DNA from: Gentiana macrophylla
Taxonomy: Eukaryota; Streptophyta; Magnoliopsida; Gentianales; Gentianaceae
Length of the DNA: 64,000 nt
Assembly (NCBI GenBank): GCA_026214975.1
Contig: CM047808.1
Span: 8,396,267 to 8,460,266 of the forward strand
Reading direction: 5' to 3'
The position numbers and the translations under genes are program-made. Under the pieces are notes generated by a model. The model had not been told where the DNA came from and did no database searches. It saw only the letters and a program-made list of their open reading frames with translations. Shown in pieces: positions 20,743 to 32,635 of the stretch; within the stretch, counting starts at the first letter, position 1; the number at the start of each line of letters is the position of its first letter.

Positions 20743-23700
20743 CTAGTTGAAGTGATGATATATTGTCGCAATGTAAATCCACCGCATAGTCACCGGTGGT
20801 GTAAATCCTTCAATAATCGCACAAGCCAAGTGACTTCTTGAGTCGCTATAGCTGGCTGCCCGGTACTCTGCCTCGGTAGTTGATAGAGATACAGTAGGTT
20901 GTCTTTTGCTACACCAAGATATTACTCCAGAACCAAGGCTGAACACGTAACCGGTAGTTGATCGGAGAGTGTCATGATCCCCAAAGATAATCGGCGCCAC
21001 AAGATTCAACAAGTCTACATGGCACTCCTTTCTGGTAGAAAATACCGTAGTCATAAGTTCCTTTGACGTACCTCATAATTTTCTGAACTAACTGCCAATG
21101 TGGCTTTCTTGGACTTTGCATAAATCTGCTTGCGACGCCAACTGCAAAGGAAATGTCTGGTCTTGTTAACGTCAAGTATATCAGACTTCCTACTAGTCGT
21201 CGATAACTTGTAGGATCATCCAACTCTTTGCCTTCTTTTGAGCTTAACTTGGCATTGACTTCAATTGGTGTTGGAGAAGGCTTGCAGTCTATCATTCCAG
21301 ACTTCTTTAACAGATCCTTAACATACTTCTGTTGGCAGAGGAACAACCCATCTTTAGTGTACTCGACTTCAAGTCCAAGAAAGTGCTTAAGCTCTCCAAG
21401 TTCTTTCATTTGAAACCGGACTGATAAGTTCCTCTTGACTTGTTGAACTTCTTTGTCATCATCTCCAGTGATGATGAGATCATCAACATATACCAACACG
21501 ATCGTTAATTTTTATTTTGATACTTGATGAACAAACTTGAGTCGGACGGAGCTATAGAGAATCCACTATGAGTCAAGAACTCGCAATTTTTCCGCACTCA
21601 AGCCCTTGGCGCCTGTTTCAATCCATATAACGCCTTTCTTAACTTGCACACGTATTTAGGATGAGTCATACTCAAGCCTTTTGGTTGCTCCATGTATATG
21701 TCTCGATCGATCTCGCCATGGAGGAAGGCGTTCTTCACATCCATCTCGCCATAGCTTCCAAGACTTACTAGCCGCTAGGCCGTAAGACTCAGATCAGTAG
21801 TTATCTTCGCCACCGGGCTAAACGCCTCATCATAGTCTAAGCCATATTGTTGTGAGAAACCTCGAGCAACTAATCGAGCTTTATGTCTTTCTATGGATCC
21901 GTCTTGTCGTGTTTTCACCTTGTAAACCCATTTGCAAGATATTGGTTTTACTCTTCCGGAAGAGGAACAAGTTCCCAAGTCTCGGTTTTGCTTAAGCGCT
22001 TGAATTTCCTCTTTCATCGCCTGGATCCATTCACCCTTTTAGACGCCTCCTCATAGCTTGAAGGCTCCATAGTTGCAGATCATCAATCGTCGTAATGTTA
22101 GCATACTTAGGATTTGGTTTCTCTCGTCGAGATGATCTCCTAAGTTGTTGTTCATGATGATCAACTTCCTCCATCTCCGGTGTTGGACTTTCGACATCGC
22201 TTATATTCCATCTCTTGAGTTGTCGCCGATTTCTCTTGGCCATCATCATTTACTTTCGTGAGTGCATAACTCTTCCAGTCTTTTCTCTTATTTTCTCTTC
22301 TAGAATAGGTGAGTCGAAGCTCCTCATCTTGAGATGACCACCAAGAAGATGCTTCATCGAATACAACATTTCTTGACACCATACATCAATTCGTTCTTGG
22401 GTCACTACACTTCCATCCTTTTCTTTCCTCATCGTATCCCAAGAAGATGCATCCGATTGCTTTCTTGTCAAATTTGCTTCAGAGCTCATCCGGGACGAAC
22501 ACGTAATGCACACGACCAAATACTTTGAAATGACTTTACGCTTGGTTTCTCTCTTTGAGTTTCGATATGGTGAGATGAATCCAAGCTTTGCTTGTGGTAG
22601 CCGATTGATCACACGGGCTGCAGTCTTCATACATTCGCCCAAAACGGGTGGGACATTCTTTGCATGTATCATACTCCGACATGTCTCACCTAAATGTCGA
22701 TTCTTTCTTTCGCCTACCCCGTTTTTGTTGCGGCGTTCTCGGACAAGTCAATCGCCGCGAATATTATTTTGCTTTAGATATTCCGAGAACTCGGTGGATG
22801 TATACTCACCTCCATTATCTCAGACGTAGACAACGTACTCTTTGAGGAAAGTCCGCTTTTACTTTACATTTGAATTCCTTGAACTTCTCCAAAGCTTGGG
22901 ATTTCTCCTTCATGAAATCCACCCACGTATATCTTGAGAAATCATCAATGAAGGTGATCATATATTTTGCTCCTCCGATCGATCGCCGCTTTATCTTGGT
23001 CCAAAAACATCCGAATGAATCAACTCAAGTGGTGTCTTTGCTCGGTATCTCGACTCTTATACGGGAGTTGATGCGCTTTTCCATATTGGCATCCGGCGCA
23101 AACCGTGTCATCCCGACATTCCAACTTAGGAAGTCCTTTGAGCATAGACTCTTTCATCATGACCTTAAGTCTCTTATAACCGACATGTCCTGACGTGCAT
23201 GCCATAGATCAATTTGTGTCATTTTTCCTGGTTTTCTCAACATATGTCGCTTTCAGCAATCAAGATATAAATCGACTCCTTCTTTTCACCTTCTAGGATT
23301 GGAGTCCCAACGACTCTAAGATCACGATAAACCTTCACATCTTGTGGATCGAACAATACATAATTACCGACTCGTGAGTTGTGATAATCGACAAGAGATT
23401 TTTCTTCATTCCATCAACATGCATCACATTTTGCAAAGATCACTTTGGCCGAGAATTTGAGTTTGGCGTGATCACTGTTTCTCCAATGTGTCTAATTGGA
23501 AGCTTAGTGTTATCCGCCGTTACGACAACACGTCCTCCTTTGTATTCTGTCATACTTTGAAGTCTTTCTTTATCACCGGTCATATGATTGCCAGCTCCTG
23601 AGTCAACGATCCACAGATTGTGAAAGTTAACACGCCCAATATCACTTGTCATAGTTGCTGCACAAGTTACTTGGTCTTCTTCTTTCACCATAGTAGTGTC

Positions 23701-24615
23701 AATATTTTCTTGCTCGGACTTCAACCCCGAGAAAGATGCTTGGACATCCCATTCTCGTTTCACTTTGGTCATCTCGGTATCTCAAGTGGCAAGATTTCCT
23801 TCAACTTGTCTCTTCTTGAATCTACAATCTCTTGCAAAATGTCCCTTTCGCCACAATTGAAGCAAGTATTTTGTTGCTTGTGAAAGCGCTTTGTCTCTCC
23901 TTGAGGTCTATCATTACTTTTCTTATTATCATGTCTCTTCTCTTCACTCCCCTTTTTGGTAACTCGTCCTTCGCCCTTTTGTTGTTTTCCATCATATTGT
24001 CTTTTGAATCCCTTATTGTTATATCTATTTGATTTTCCTCTTGCTTGACTTGCATACAACGCCTCTTCTTCGACTTTATAACTACGCTCGCCATCCGCTT
24101 AGCCAAAGAACTCCTGGTCGGTCGATAAATTTTCCACTCATCAATGGTTGGTTGTGTGGCCCAACCTTGTATCATTGTTGTGAAACTCCGATACTCGGGT
24201 TTTAAACCATGTATCAATATTCTTCTCATCCGAGACTCACCAATTTTGGACTCGGATCTAATTCGAAATCTCATAACACGTAGATTTTACCTTGGTGAAA
24301 TAATCTCGATTGATAGATTTCCGGTGGTGAGCGACATCAACTCATTCTCCAAGATTTGCAAAGCGCGAAATGTTCTTCCTCTAAAAACGACTCAGCCAAC
24401 GTGTCCCATGCTTCCTTCGGCGTGGTGGCTTTCCGGATATGCTCAATCATCTCATCTTCGATTGATGTCTTTATAGCAAACATGGCTTTCGCAGCTTTCA
24501 CCTTCCATTTACGCAAAGCCGTGGCATCCGCTGAAGCGGCGGCGCGTTGCGTCACTTCCGTGACATACTCCAACAAATCTTGGCTCTCTGGTATGACACC
24601 ATACACGATTGCCAT
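20743..24615 (-). pseudogene. Copia-2 gag-pol polyprotein, frameshifted
   Basis: Read right to left: gag from 24615 (KWKVKAAKAMFAIKTSIEDE, ATTPKEAWDTLAESF); zinc knuckle near 23870 (CFNCGERDI, frame lost after the second Cys); protease near 23620 (LWIVDSGAGNHMTGDKERL); integrase zinc-finger region 23205-23020 ([11 protein letters not shown] ... [10 protein letters not shown]); RT entry 22017-21775 ([40 protein letters not shown]); RT catalytic site YVDDLIITG near 21490, inside a 175-codon frame to 20972; RNase H near 20960-20830 ([20 protein letters not shown]). The long open stretches and few true stops suggest recent activity. Most breaks are single-base shifts. In an intact copy these parts would be one cytoplasmic Gag-Pol that is self-cleaved and reverse transcribes the element RNA. 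Confidence 0.87.
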
Positions 24616-24897
24616 GTGCTATAATTGTGATTATTTAATTTTTAATATTACTCACCGAAAAATCCGCCATCGTGACTTAGTTTTGTTGCAATTGTCAAAC
24701 ACTAAGTAAGCTAGGTCCCAGATCAAACAAACTCCACATCCCGGATCAAGCACGAACAAGAATCGTTGAGTGATTCTTCTCAAACGGTGAATAATATCCT
24801 CCGACCTTTTACTCCGGCAGAGTGACGATGTCGTTGGTCCCCGACCAAAAATCACCACCACAAAAACTACGCCCGATCGACAAGGCTCGCTACCACT

Positions 24898-25286
24898 TGT
24901 TGTGTTGTGTGTTGTAGGTCCAAACACTTGGAATATAGAACTTGATATTTTATTGATACACAAAATATACAACAAATGGGACACTTGAAAAATACAAGAA
25001 GAGAGCAACTAGAAAGTGTTTGATGTGGGAGACTCACTTCACAACTTGTGTGTGTTGTGTTGTTGGCCTAAGTTACAACTCCTATTTATAGGAAATGTAA
25101 GAATATCCTAGAAAAAGTAGTAGATCCTTCTAGAGAATATACACACTAGATGTTTCTAGGCAAAGTGTGAATTAAATATTTATCTAAATATTTTCTAGAA
25201 TTCTAGACTATTCTCTAAGGAAATAATTTCTAGATTTTTCCCTTGTACTAGTTGTAGAATAATCTAGAAGTCATTGACTTCTAACA
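24898..25286 (-). repeat. 5' LTR of Copia-2
   Basis: 389 bp. Its minus-strand end runs into the primer site (plus coordinates 24884-24895). Confidence 0.92.
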
Positions 25287-25291
25287 AGTGT

Positions 25292-26699
25292 CATGTTTGT
25301 GTCAAATATGTGCATATGTTTTGTATCAGCCCAAACCTTATTATGTGTTGATATACACGATTTGACATTTGTGTTATGAGCATAAAATGTGAAATGCTTG
25401 AGCTTGTGTGACGTTATTTTAGATATGACATGATTGTAGGAGATGTTATTAGTCTTACTCTGAAAGGGGCTGCTCTGTCCTATTTTAGTGGCGATACCCT
25501 GGAATGGGAGGTCATTGTCCACTTTAATCGTTTTTTAAATACATGGTGATATGAATACACAAGAAATGAAGATTCTTCTTTTCGTTATTTTCATGCGTGA
25601 GTGGCATGAGAGGTCTTATTTGATCATATATTCATGAGTGATACTGGTCTAAGCTTATTTTGCTTTCTGGTATGGTTTCATGGTTTTTTAGGGTCCCTCC
25701 CAAAATGCTGCTATCTGGATTTGCACTTTCACATATCAGAAAGCTTTCAATCTACCTAGTTTTTGTTTAAAGTTATCCTTCATTTTCTTTGTCGCCATGT
25801 TTGAATGAAACCATTTTCTTACATAAAATGTGTTCTCTGATGGACAATGTCTTCGACTACACATTTTTAGAAACTGAAACTTTGTGTAAACTTTTAGCCA
25901 TGCCTATCAGTGGTTCAGATAGTCACTAATTCTTGTTGAACATTCTTGTTGAGATAGACATAAATTAAGATTCACATTAATAAATTAAAACTGTTTAAAG
26001 TCGTCTCTTGCTAAATAAAATTTTCATTTTACATTTCTTTTTCATGTAATGATGGATTGAGAGATTTTATGATACAGCCGTTGAAGAAAGATTGTTCCTT
26101 GAGACATGCTTTAATTTATACCCTTATATTTTCACTATCTTTCATCATGCACACACTCCTACCACCATGTTAGTATTTGGATTTTCTTTGATCGATGTAC
26201 TTTGTTAATCCATATCTAGATTTTGCTAAATAGTTGTTTAAGATTATCATTTTTCTGTTGCTAAAACAAGTGCTAAAAGAGCACAAGGTTTCATTTGAAT
26301 TAATACTACAGAAAATTCTTTTCTTTTCAACCTCTTCATTAAAGGGCTATCTGTAATCATGAAAGTACTTACATAGTACTCTCCTGTGTATTATACAGAT
26401 GTAATCGCCTGACTTCAAGATCGACAGCTAAATTAGAGTAAACATCATTTGCTGTCGGGCGTCACGCTGCGGGTGTCGCTAGAATCAAGTCAGACTTCTT
26501 GAGCAATGGAATGAGACGGCGATCTGTATTTGAACTGGTCTTGCTGAGATGATTCAGTATTTGAAAACATCATGTTAATGTTTGTTTCAATAACATCTAT
26601 CATTCCTTTTAAATATTTGTGTATAAATATTTATGGTTTTTGGATAGATGTAATTCAGTATTGGTAATTATTTTTAATGCAAAATCATTGTATTGCTGC
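25292..26699. other. Unassigned, possible kinase intron or 3' flank
   Basis: No domain could be read. By position it continues the host sequence interrupted by Copia-2, and T-rich stretches look like plant intron. I looked for a terminal kinase exon (family RPSF...LK) and did not find one. The part at 26400-26540 is less AT-rich but has no long frame. Confidence 0.3.
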
Positions 26700-27134
26700 A
26701 ACAGAATTGTAATGAGGGATTAATAATTAATAGTGATGATAATTTGATTATCACTAAAATTAACTTTTAATGACGGTATATTTAATAATGACATGTAAAT
26801 ATTGACGGTAAAAAGACTTATAGTGTATGAATGATTGATATTATAATGACGGGATGTATTCTTAGCATTTTTATTTTTTATGAGGGTTGATTGAAGCAAC
26901 AACGGTGAAAAATATCTTAATTAATATGAACTTTTGGTGAGAGTATAATATTGTCATTATTAGTATATGACAACAATAATGAAAGGACACTTTACGGTCA
27001 TTATTTACTTTTAGCTAGGAGGGCAGTAGTGACGGGGCATGACGGGAAAATTCCCGTAATTAACGTCTTCAATGAAGGATATTGACTTTTAATGACCGAT
27101 TTTCCTCCCATTAAAAACCAAATTTCTTGTAGTG
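26700..27134. mobile_element. CACTA-type (En/Spm) element end
   Basis: The right end at 27134 is the inverse of CACTACAAGAAATTTGG, the standard CACTA terminal repeat. The interior carries many copies of TAATGACGG/TTGACGGT on both strands (for example 26771, 26802, 26846, 27029, 27039), like the subterminal repeats of this superfamily. A left end with CACTA was not found, so this is either a truncated element or one whose left end has decayed. The left limit is approximate. No transposase remains. Confidence 0.6.
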
Positions 27135-27327
27135 CATTTTCAATCAACTTTAGACATTAATTTCTCATTCATCCGATATCCGAATCGAGTGATTCCAAAG
27201 TCAAACATTATCTACTCTGTGAGTAGAACTTTTAGATGTAATAAGCTCCCGGTGAATCACACCGGAGCATATCCTAAATTCGCGCTAAAGTTGACCGTTT
27301 CAACCTATTCAAATGGGATATCTCCAA

Positions 27328-27329
<2 letters not shown>
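27135..27329 (-). repeat. LTR fragment, same family as 3722-4078
   Basis: It matches 3884-4078 over about 195 bp with scattered substitutions and ends at the same ...CTCCAACA. Its outer half has been replaced by the CACTA end, and its inner neighbour by an ATT microsatellite. Confidence 0.75.
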
Positions 27330-27370
<41 letters not shown>

Positions 27371-27371
27371 T
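27330..27371. repeat. (ATT)n microsatellite
   Basis: About 14 perfect ATT units starting exactly at the LTR edge. Confidence 0.95.
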
Positions 27372-28457
27372 GCTTCGGGTTTCACAAAATTAACCTTAAC
27401 CCATTGCATAGAAATGTCATTATCACTGACTCTCGTTATACATGAGAAACATCACCGCCACCGACATTTCCCGCTATCATCACTCTTATTGATGTTCATG
27501 TAAGCTAATGAACATATCAGTATCAGTGACTTTCCTCCCCACGAGAAAAAGTTGTCGGATAGAAACGTTACGACCACTGACTCTTGTTATACATGAGATA
27601 CATCACCACCACCGACTTTCCTCCAACGAAAAAATAATCCAGGAAATACTTAGTGTTTGAAACATTTTTGTGGTGCAATATGGTAATTGTTATTCCCGAA
27701 ATATTTTTGATACTGTCAATTTTTGTGTGTGTAAAAGGAGATTTTGGACCGATTCCCAAATGGGTTTATTGTTAAAAGGACAATTTGAAAATAGAAATAT
27801 ACAAACATGACAGTGGAATTTTTTATTGGGTAAAAATGACAAGTGTTTATTCCACTATAATTTAAATTCTCTCCTATTTAATTACAAAAACGAATATCTG
27901 AACTTCAATAAATCGTAATTCTTTCACCATATTTTTCTTTTTTCCCGTTCTCTTTATTTAGACATCCAATTTGATATTTTATCGATATCATTTCGAGGCC
28001 ATATTTGTCAAAAACAACGAAACAGTGAAATAGTGGATTTGAAGTCGATTCCACTGTACTGAACAATGGATTTGGAGTAACTAACACTGGAATTGTCATT
28101 ATCACCCAATTTATATTTTTACTTTCCTGATTTCTATTTCCCCCCTTTTATTTATCCTTTTAAACCACTCCCCCTTCCCAAATAAGGCCAATAAAGCGTT
28201 ATTCACTTGACCCTTTAAAGCCCAAGTCAACTTATAACTTGTGTCTTTCCTTTTTAATAAAGGGAGTTGGGTTTAATAAAGACCGAGGTTAATTTGAATT
28301 TGGGTAAAGCTACACAAGGAGAATTCCAAGGCAACCTTGTTTTTTTTACGTGGGTCGTATAGTCGTGGACATGTGTTTTCGAGGCGTGTGTAGTATTTTT
28401 AATCGAGCATACCCGACGAACTACATATAGTCTATTAGTTCATCCCAAGTTAAAATC
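27372..28457. other. Unassigned intergenic with a 53-bp duplication
   Basis: No gene seen. About 53 bp starting CACTGACTCTCGTTATACAT near 27425 recurs near 27575 (CACTGACTCTTGTTATACAT) with few changes, about 150 bp apart. The rest is AT-rich without element ends. Confidence 0.4.
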
Positions 28458-29040
28458 ATGGCTCCGTCTTTGTCTACCACCACCCAATCCCTTACCAACG
28501 GCTAAATTACAATTTTGGTCCTCTAACTAGACATGTTTTTCGATTTTGGTCCTGGTTTTTCTCTGCCGACAATTTTAGTCCTATAAGTGGTCTTTTTTTG
28601 CAAAAATAGTCCTGAACGCCGGAAAGACTACTTACAGGACTAAAATTATCGTCGGAAAGACCACTTACAGGACTAAAATTGTCGCCGGAAAAGACCAATT
28701 TTAGTCCTGTAAGTGGTATTTCCGGCGTTTAGGACTATTTTTGCAAAAAAGGACCACTTACAGGACTAAAATTGTCGCCGGAGAAAAACCAGGACCAAAA
28801 TCGAAAAACGTGTCTAGTTAGAGGACCAAAATTGTAATTTAGCCCCTTACCAACCACCCTTACACCACCTTATCCCCTACCACCCACCCCTACATCACCC
28901 CGCACATACCGCCTTTCACCACCTTACTTTTACCCATGTTGTTACCCTCGCCTCCCTTTCTATACCCCAACCTCACTTACTATTCCACCATCTTATCCTA
29001 CCTCTGCCATACCATCACACCACACCATCCCTATCACTGA
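28458..29040 (+). pseudogene. Possible small ORF split by a MITE
   Basis: ATG at 28458 lies in a good plant start context (AAAATCATGGCT) and opens 14 codons (MAPSLSTTTQSLTN) before the MITE at 28500 brings a stop two codons later. If the MITE and one target copy are skipped, the same frame resumes at 28855 and stays open for 61 more codons to TGA at 29038-29040. The product would be about 75 residues rich in Pro, Thr, His and Tyr. The C-rich composition alone makes long frames likely, so this may be chance. No family is recognised and no signal peptide is visible. Confidence 0.3.
28500..28844. mobile_element. Mutator-like foldback MITE
   Basis: 345 bp with perfect 22-bp inverted ends (GGCTAAATTACAATTTTGGT, then CC) and a perfect 10-bp target duplication CCTTACCAAC at 28490-28499 and 28845-28854. 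The interior mirrors itself around GCCGGAAAG and GGACTAAAATTGTCG words and closely follows the element at 5409-5753. A 9-10-bp duplication and these ends fit non-autonomous Mutator elements. Confidence 0.9.
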
Positions 29041-29052
29041 TTCCGTAAAATT

Positions 29053-29450
29053 GTGTTAAAGTATCCAACGTTGGGAACTTGTGGTTGTATCACCCACCAT
29101 ATTAAAAGATAGATTTCCCTCACCTCATAACCTAGGTTTTGTAGATGAGGCCATCATATTATATGAGTTTGAGTCTATATCCTTTATTGTGCAAGTGTTG
29201 GGCATCTTGTTGGCCTTATGATTGCACCTTTATAGGCCACACTTGAGGGGGCGTGTTAAAGTATCTCACATTAGGAACTTGAAGTTGTATCACCCACCAT
29301 ATTAAGAGATGAACTTCCCTCACCTCATAACCTCGGTTTTGGGGATGCGGCCCTCATTTTATATGGGTTTGGATGTAGATTTTCAACATGGTATGTCTAG
29401 ATTAAAATGGAGACGATTGAATGAATGAATGAGTAATTTCATTTTTAAAA
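29053..29450. repeat. Two 200-bp tandem copies
   Basis: GTGTTAAAGTAT starts copies at 29053 and 29253. Both continue with TGTATCACCCACCATATTAA and CCCTCACCTCATAACCT. The second copy is incomplete at its right end. The text resembles an LTR or leader repeat, but no coding part adjoins it. Confidence 0.7.
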
Positions 29451-29451
29451 T

Positions 29452-30302
29452 ATCTTTTTTTTCCTGAAGTACGAAAGATTTTATTAAAAAAATCCGGACT
29501 AACGCCGGAAAAGACAAACACACCGCCTGACACGCCGGATAACGCCGGAGCAGAACCCCGGATAAACAAACAGACACAAAGAAACCAAAACAAACGAAAA
29601 AGGAACTAAACCAAACAGACAAAGCAAACAACTATAAACATTTCTATCAAGACCAAAGGTCTCCAAGAGACAGGCTTGATAAAAGGAGTGAAGAAGCCCA
29701 TGAGGCCAATAACACTAAGATCTAAAAAACCAAAAGCACCGGAAGCCTAACTCCGCCACAACGCGCCATCGCACGGTATAGAGAAATCCGAAAGGAAGAC
29801 CGCTCCTCCCGAATAAGTAGATAGCAAACCACAAATGATGCCGCAGAGACCACCATTGCCGACTAAAGCTCCGGAGCCCGCCACCAAGACAGGACCGAGA
29901 GGCCCAGATAAAAACAATGGAAAGATCACCAGAAAACTAAAGCTGCAAAGATGAAGCACCTGCATGGAATTGAGGCAGAACCATCTTGCCGGAGACGACC
30001 TTCCACCGCCCACCGGAAATCACCTGAACAACTCAGACGCGCCGACGAGGAAGGAAGAGGATGCAACAAAACTTCACGCCACTTGCAGCCATATCTGAAG
30101 CCCACCGCCATAAACCCGACGTGAAAATACCAGATCTGGGGGAGGAGATTAAGGTTGCACCAAAAGGACGAAGCTTTACCATCCCAAAAGAAAATAAAGA
30201 CCCCTAAAAAGAACTGAAACAAAAAGGCAAAGGAAAAACTAAATGATGGACGCCGGCAGCATCACGCCGCCGGCGCCAAGTGGAGAAAAAGGTAAAGGGC
30301 CG
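29452..30302 (-). mobile_element. LINE-like 3' end, minus strand
   Basis: Read on the minus strand, GC-rich sequence with repeated CCGGCG and GTTATCCGGCG words ends in TTTTTTAATAAAATCTTTCG followed by an A run (29452-29460). This is the usual finish of plant L1-type LINEs. No RT domain is present, so only the 3' untranslated part, or a related short element, remains. The Copia-3 array was inserted at its other side at 30308. Confidence 0.4.
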
Positions 30303-30307
30303 GCAGG

Positions 30308-30504
30308 TGTTGGTGATTTAAGTATAATCACAAGCCGTTGAGGTAATCGGGGCTTAGTACAAGGGTGGATATACTCGTAACACTTAATAATAAGTTTGGA
30401 GGTGCAGAGTGCACGCTTATATAAGTGTATATGAGTATACGGATGGAAAATAAGCAAGTATAGTTCGAGAAAATCACTTAAAGGACCGGAAAACCAGTTA
30501 AAGG
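30308..30504 (+). repeat. LTR 1 of Copia-3, truncated
   Basis: It matches the first ~197 bp of the other LTRs, including the TATATAAG box, then switches in mid-sequence to the RT region (equivalent to 35786). The break falls at GGA, present in both parents. Confidence 0.9.
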
Positions 30505-32635
30505 AAGGTTCGAGAAATGAAGTTGGATATCAATACTCATATTGTTACAATATTGAGGATGATCCAAGGACATTTTCTGAGGCAATGTGATCTCAGGATG
30601 TATCATTTTGGAAAGAAGCCATCAATGACGAGATGGATTCCATAATGGGTAACAATATGTGGATTCTTACGGATTTACCACGTGGTTGCAAACCATTAGG
30701 TTGCAAATGGATTTTCAAAAGGAAAATGAGAGTCGATTTGCATCGTTGATCGATATAAAGCCCGGTTAGTTATACAAGGCTTTAGGCAAAAGGAAGGTAT
30801 CGATTATTTCGATACTTATGCTCCTGTTGCTAGAATCTCCTCAATCAGGTTATTGATTGCCTTAGCCGCAATTCATAACTTGGTGATCCATCAAATGGAT
30901 GTTAAAACAGCGTTTCTAAATGGAGATTTGGATGAGGAAATATACATGAAGCAACCGGAAGGATTTATTATGCCCGGTAACGAGCATAAGGTTTGTAAAC
31001 TTGTTAAATCATTGTATGGACTTAAACAAGATCCTAAACAATGGCATCAAAAGTTTGATGAGGTTGTCTTGGCTAGTGGGTATAAACTCAATCAGTCGGA
31101 CAAGTGTATTTATAGTAGATTTGATGAAACCGGTAACGGTGTGATAATCTGTCTATATGTAGATGACATGTTGATTTTTGGTACGAACCAAAATCAGGTT
31201 GATAAGTGTAAAGAACTCTTATCTTCTAGATTCTCTATGAAAGACATGGGGAGGCAGATGTTATTCTTGGTATTAAAATCAAGAGAAATCGGGAGGATTT
31301 TCACTAACACGCCTCATTATATTGAGAAAGTGTTGAAAAATTTAATTGTGACAATTGTACTCCAAACAAATTCTCCCATGGAGCCTCATGAGAAACTTGG
31401 ACCTAATAAAGGTGAAACAGTTGAATCAACTTGAATATTCACGAGTCATTGGTTGTTTGATGTATGCAATGACTAGTACACGACCGGATATTGCCTATGC
31501 GGTTGGGAAACTAAGTAGATATACTAGTAACCTGTAAATCATCATTGGAGAGCGGTTGTTCGTGTATTGAGATATCTTAAGTCTACCAAAGACTTTGGTT
31601 TGACTTATGTTGCATATCCTTCGGTGATTGAAGGATATTCGGATGCTAGTTGGATATCTAATGTGAAGATCATTCTTCTACAAGTGGATGGGTGTTTGTT
31701 TTAGGAGGAGGTGCCATTTCTTGGGCTTCTAAGAAGCATGTACATGTATATCTAGCTCGACTATGGAGTCGGAGTTCATTGCCTTTGCGGCCGGTAAAAA
31801 AGCGAGAATGGCTTAGAATTTGATTCATGAAATTCCTTTATGGCCTAAACCAATATCACCAATATCTATCCATTGTGATAGTTCATCAACACCGCCTCAA
31901 AGCATATAGTCAAGTGTATAATGGAAAGTCGCGACACTTAGGCGTTAGACATAGCGCAGTACGTGAGTTGATCTCTCACGGGGTGATATCGGTTGTGTAT
32001 GTGAGATCTCAAAGAAATTTGGCTGATCATTTGACGAAAGGATTGGCTAAGGACTTGTTACAAAAGTCGGTAGTCGGGATGGGACTACAACCTGTACAAG
32101 TTTCTGAATATGGGACGCCCAATTTCCCTTTGGTACAATGCCTTAGGCTAAATTCAATGTGGTAAGCCTGTTTTTTGGAAACTTGAGCACATGTATTAAT
32201 CCCGAAGGTATGTGCTGTTTACCTGTGAGATTAGGTTGAAGTATTATCATCTTAATGAATCTTATAAAGTGCTAATGCAGGTGCACGGTAAACTAAAGAT
32301 TCACCTATATGAGTATGAAGTATGGCCGCTTCAAGGAAAGTTGGGTTGGCTTTCTAAATGCTCAAGAATGGATATGGACACAAGGCCGGTTTTCAAGAAT
32401 GGTGTCAAGTATAATACTTTGAAGTAGTTTCAATTTATGTGTATTGTTATGTACATGTATTCAAAATGTGTAAAGGGGTTCAATGCTTAGTCACACCCCA
32501 ATACTCGAATATTTGCGTGTAATAATACTAGATGAAAATTCAATCTTCGTGACATTTTCATTGAATCATGAGTTGGTTTGTTTTATGACTGTTTTGTTTT
32601 ACTAAACTAAGGATTACACTTAAATGGGGGAGGAA
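30505..32635 (+). pseudogene. Copia-3 internal 1: RT and RNase H only
   Basis: It begins inside the linker before RT and lacks gag, protease and integrase. It keeps the RT core ([20 protein letters not shown] from about 30895, [24 protein letters not shown] near 31160), then [20 protein letters not shown] near 31465 and a broken RNase H ([15 protein letters not shown] near 31690). Short losses against the other copies shift the frame several times, for example a missing base after KDMG near 31248. It cannot produce particles by itself. Confidence 0.85.

Larger units (their letters stand above)
20129..25286 (-). mobile_element. Ty1/Copia retrotransposon on the minus strand
   Basis: This 5158-bp element has two 389-bp LTRs (24898-25286 is the 5' LTR and 20129-20517 the 3' LTR, minus sense) and a perfect AGTGT target duplication at 20124-20128 and 25287-25291. 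On the minus strand the LTR starts TGTTAGAAGTCAATGAC. TGGTAGCGAGCC follows the 5' LTR as a changed tRNA-Met primer site, and TTGAGGGGG precedes the 3' LTR. About six differences separate the LTRs, so it is young. It interrupts the sequence downstream of the kinase exons. Confidence 0.93.

Noticed and set aside
26300..26320. Left CACTA end (TACTACAGAAAA)
   Set aside because: The first base is wrong, it lacks the AAG step of the right end, and no 3-bp target duplication matches the right flank.
29747..30222. Minus-strand frames of 88-98 codons as genes
   Set aside because: They lie in the GC-rich LINE-like 3' region, overlap in different frames and show no domain.
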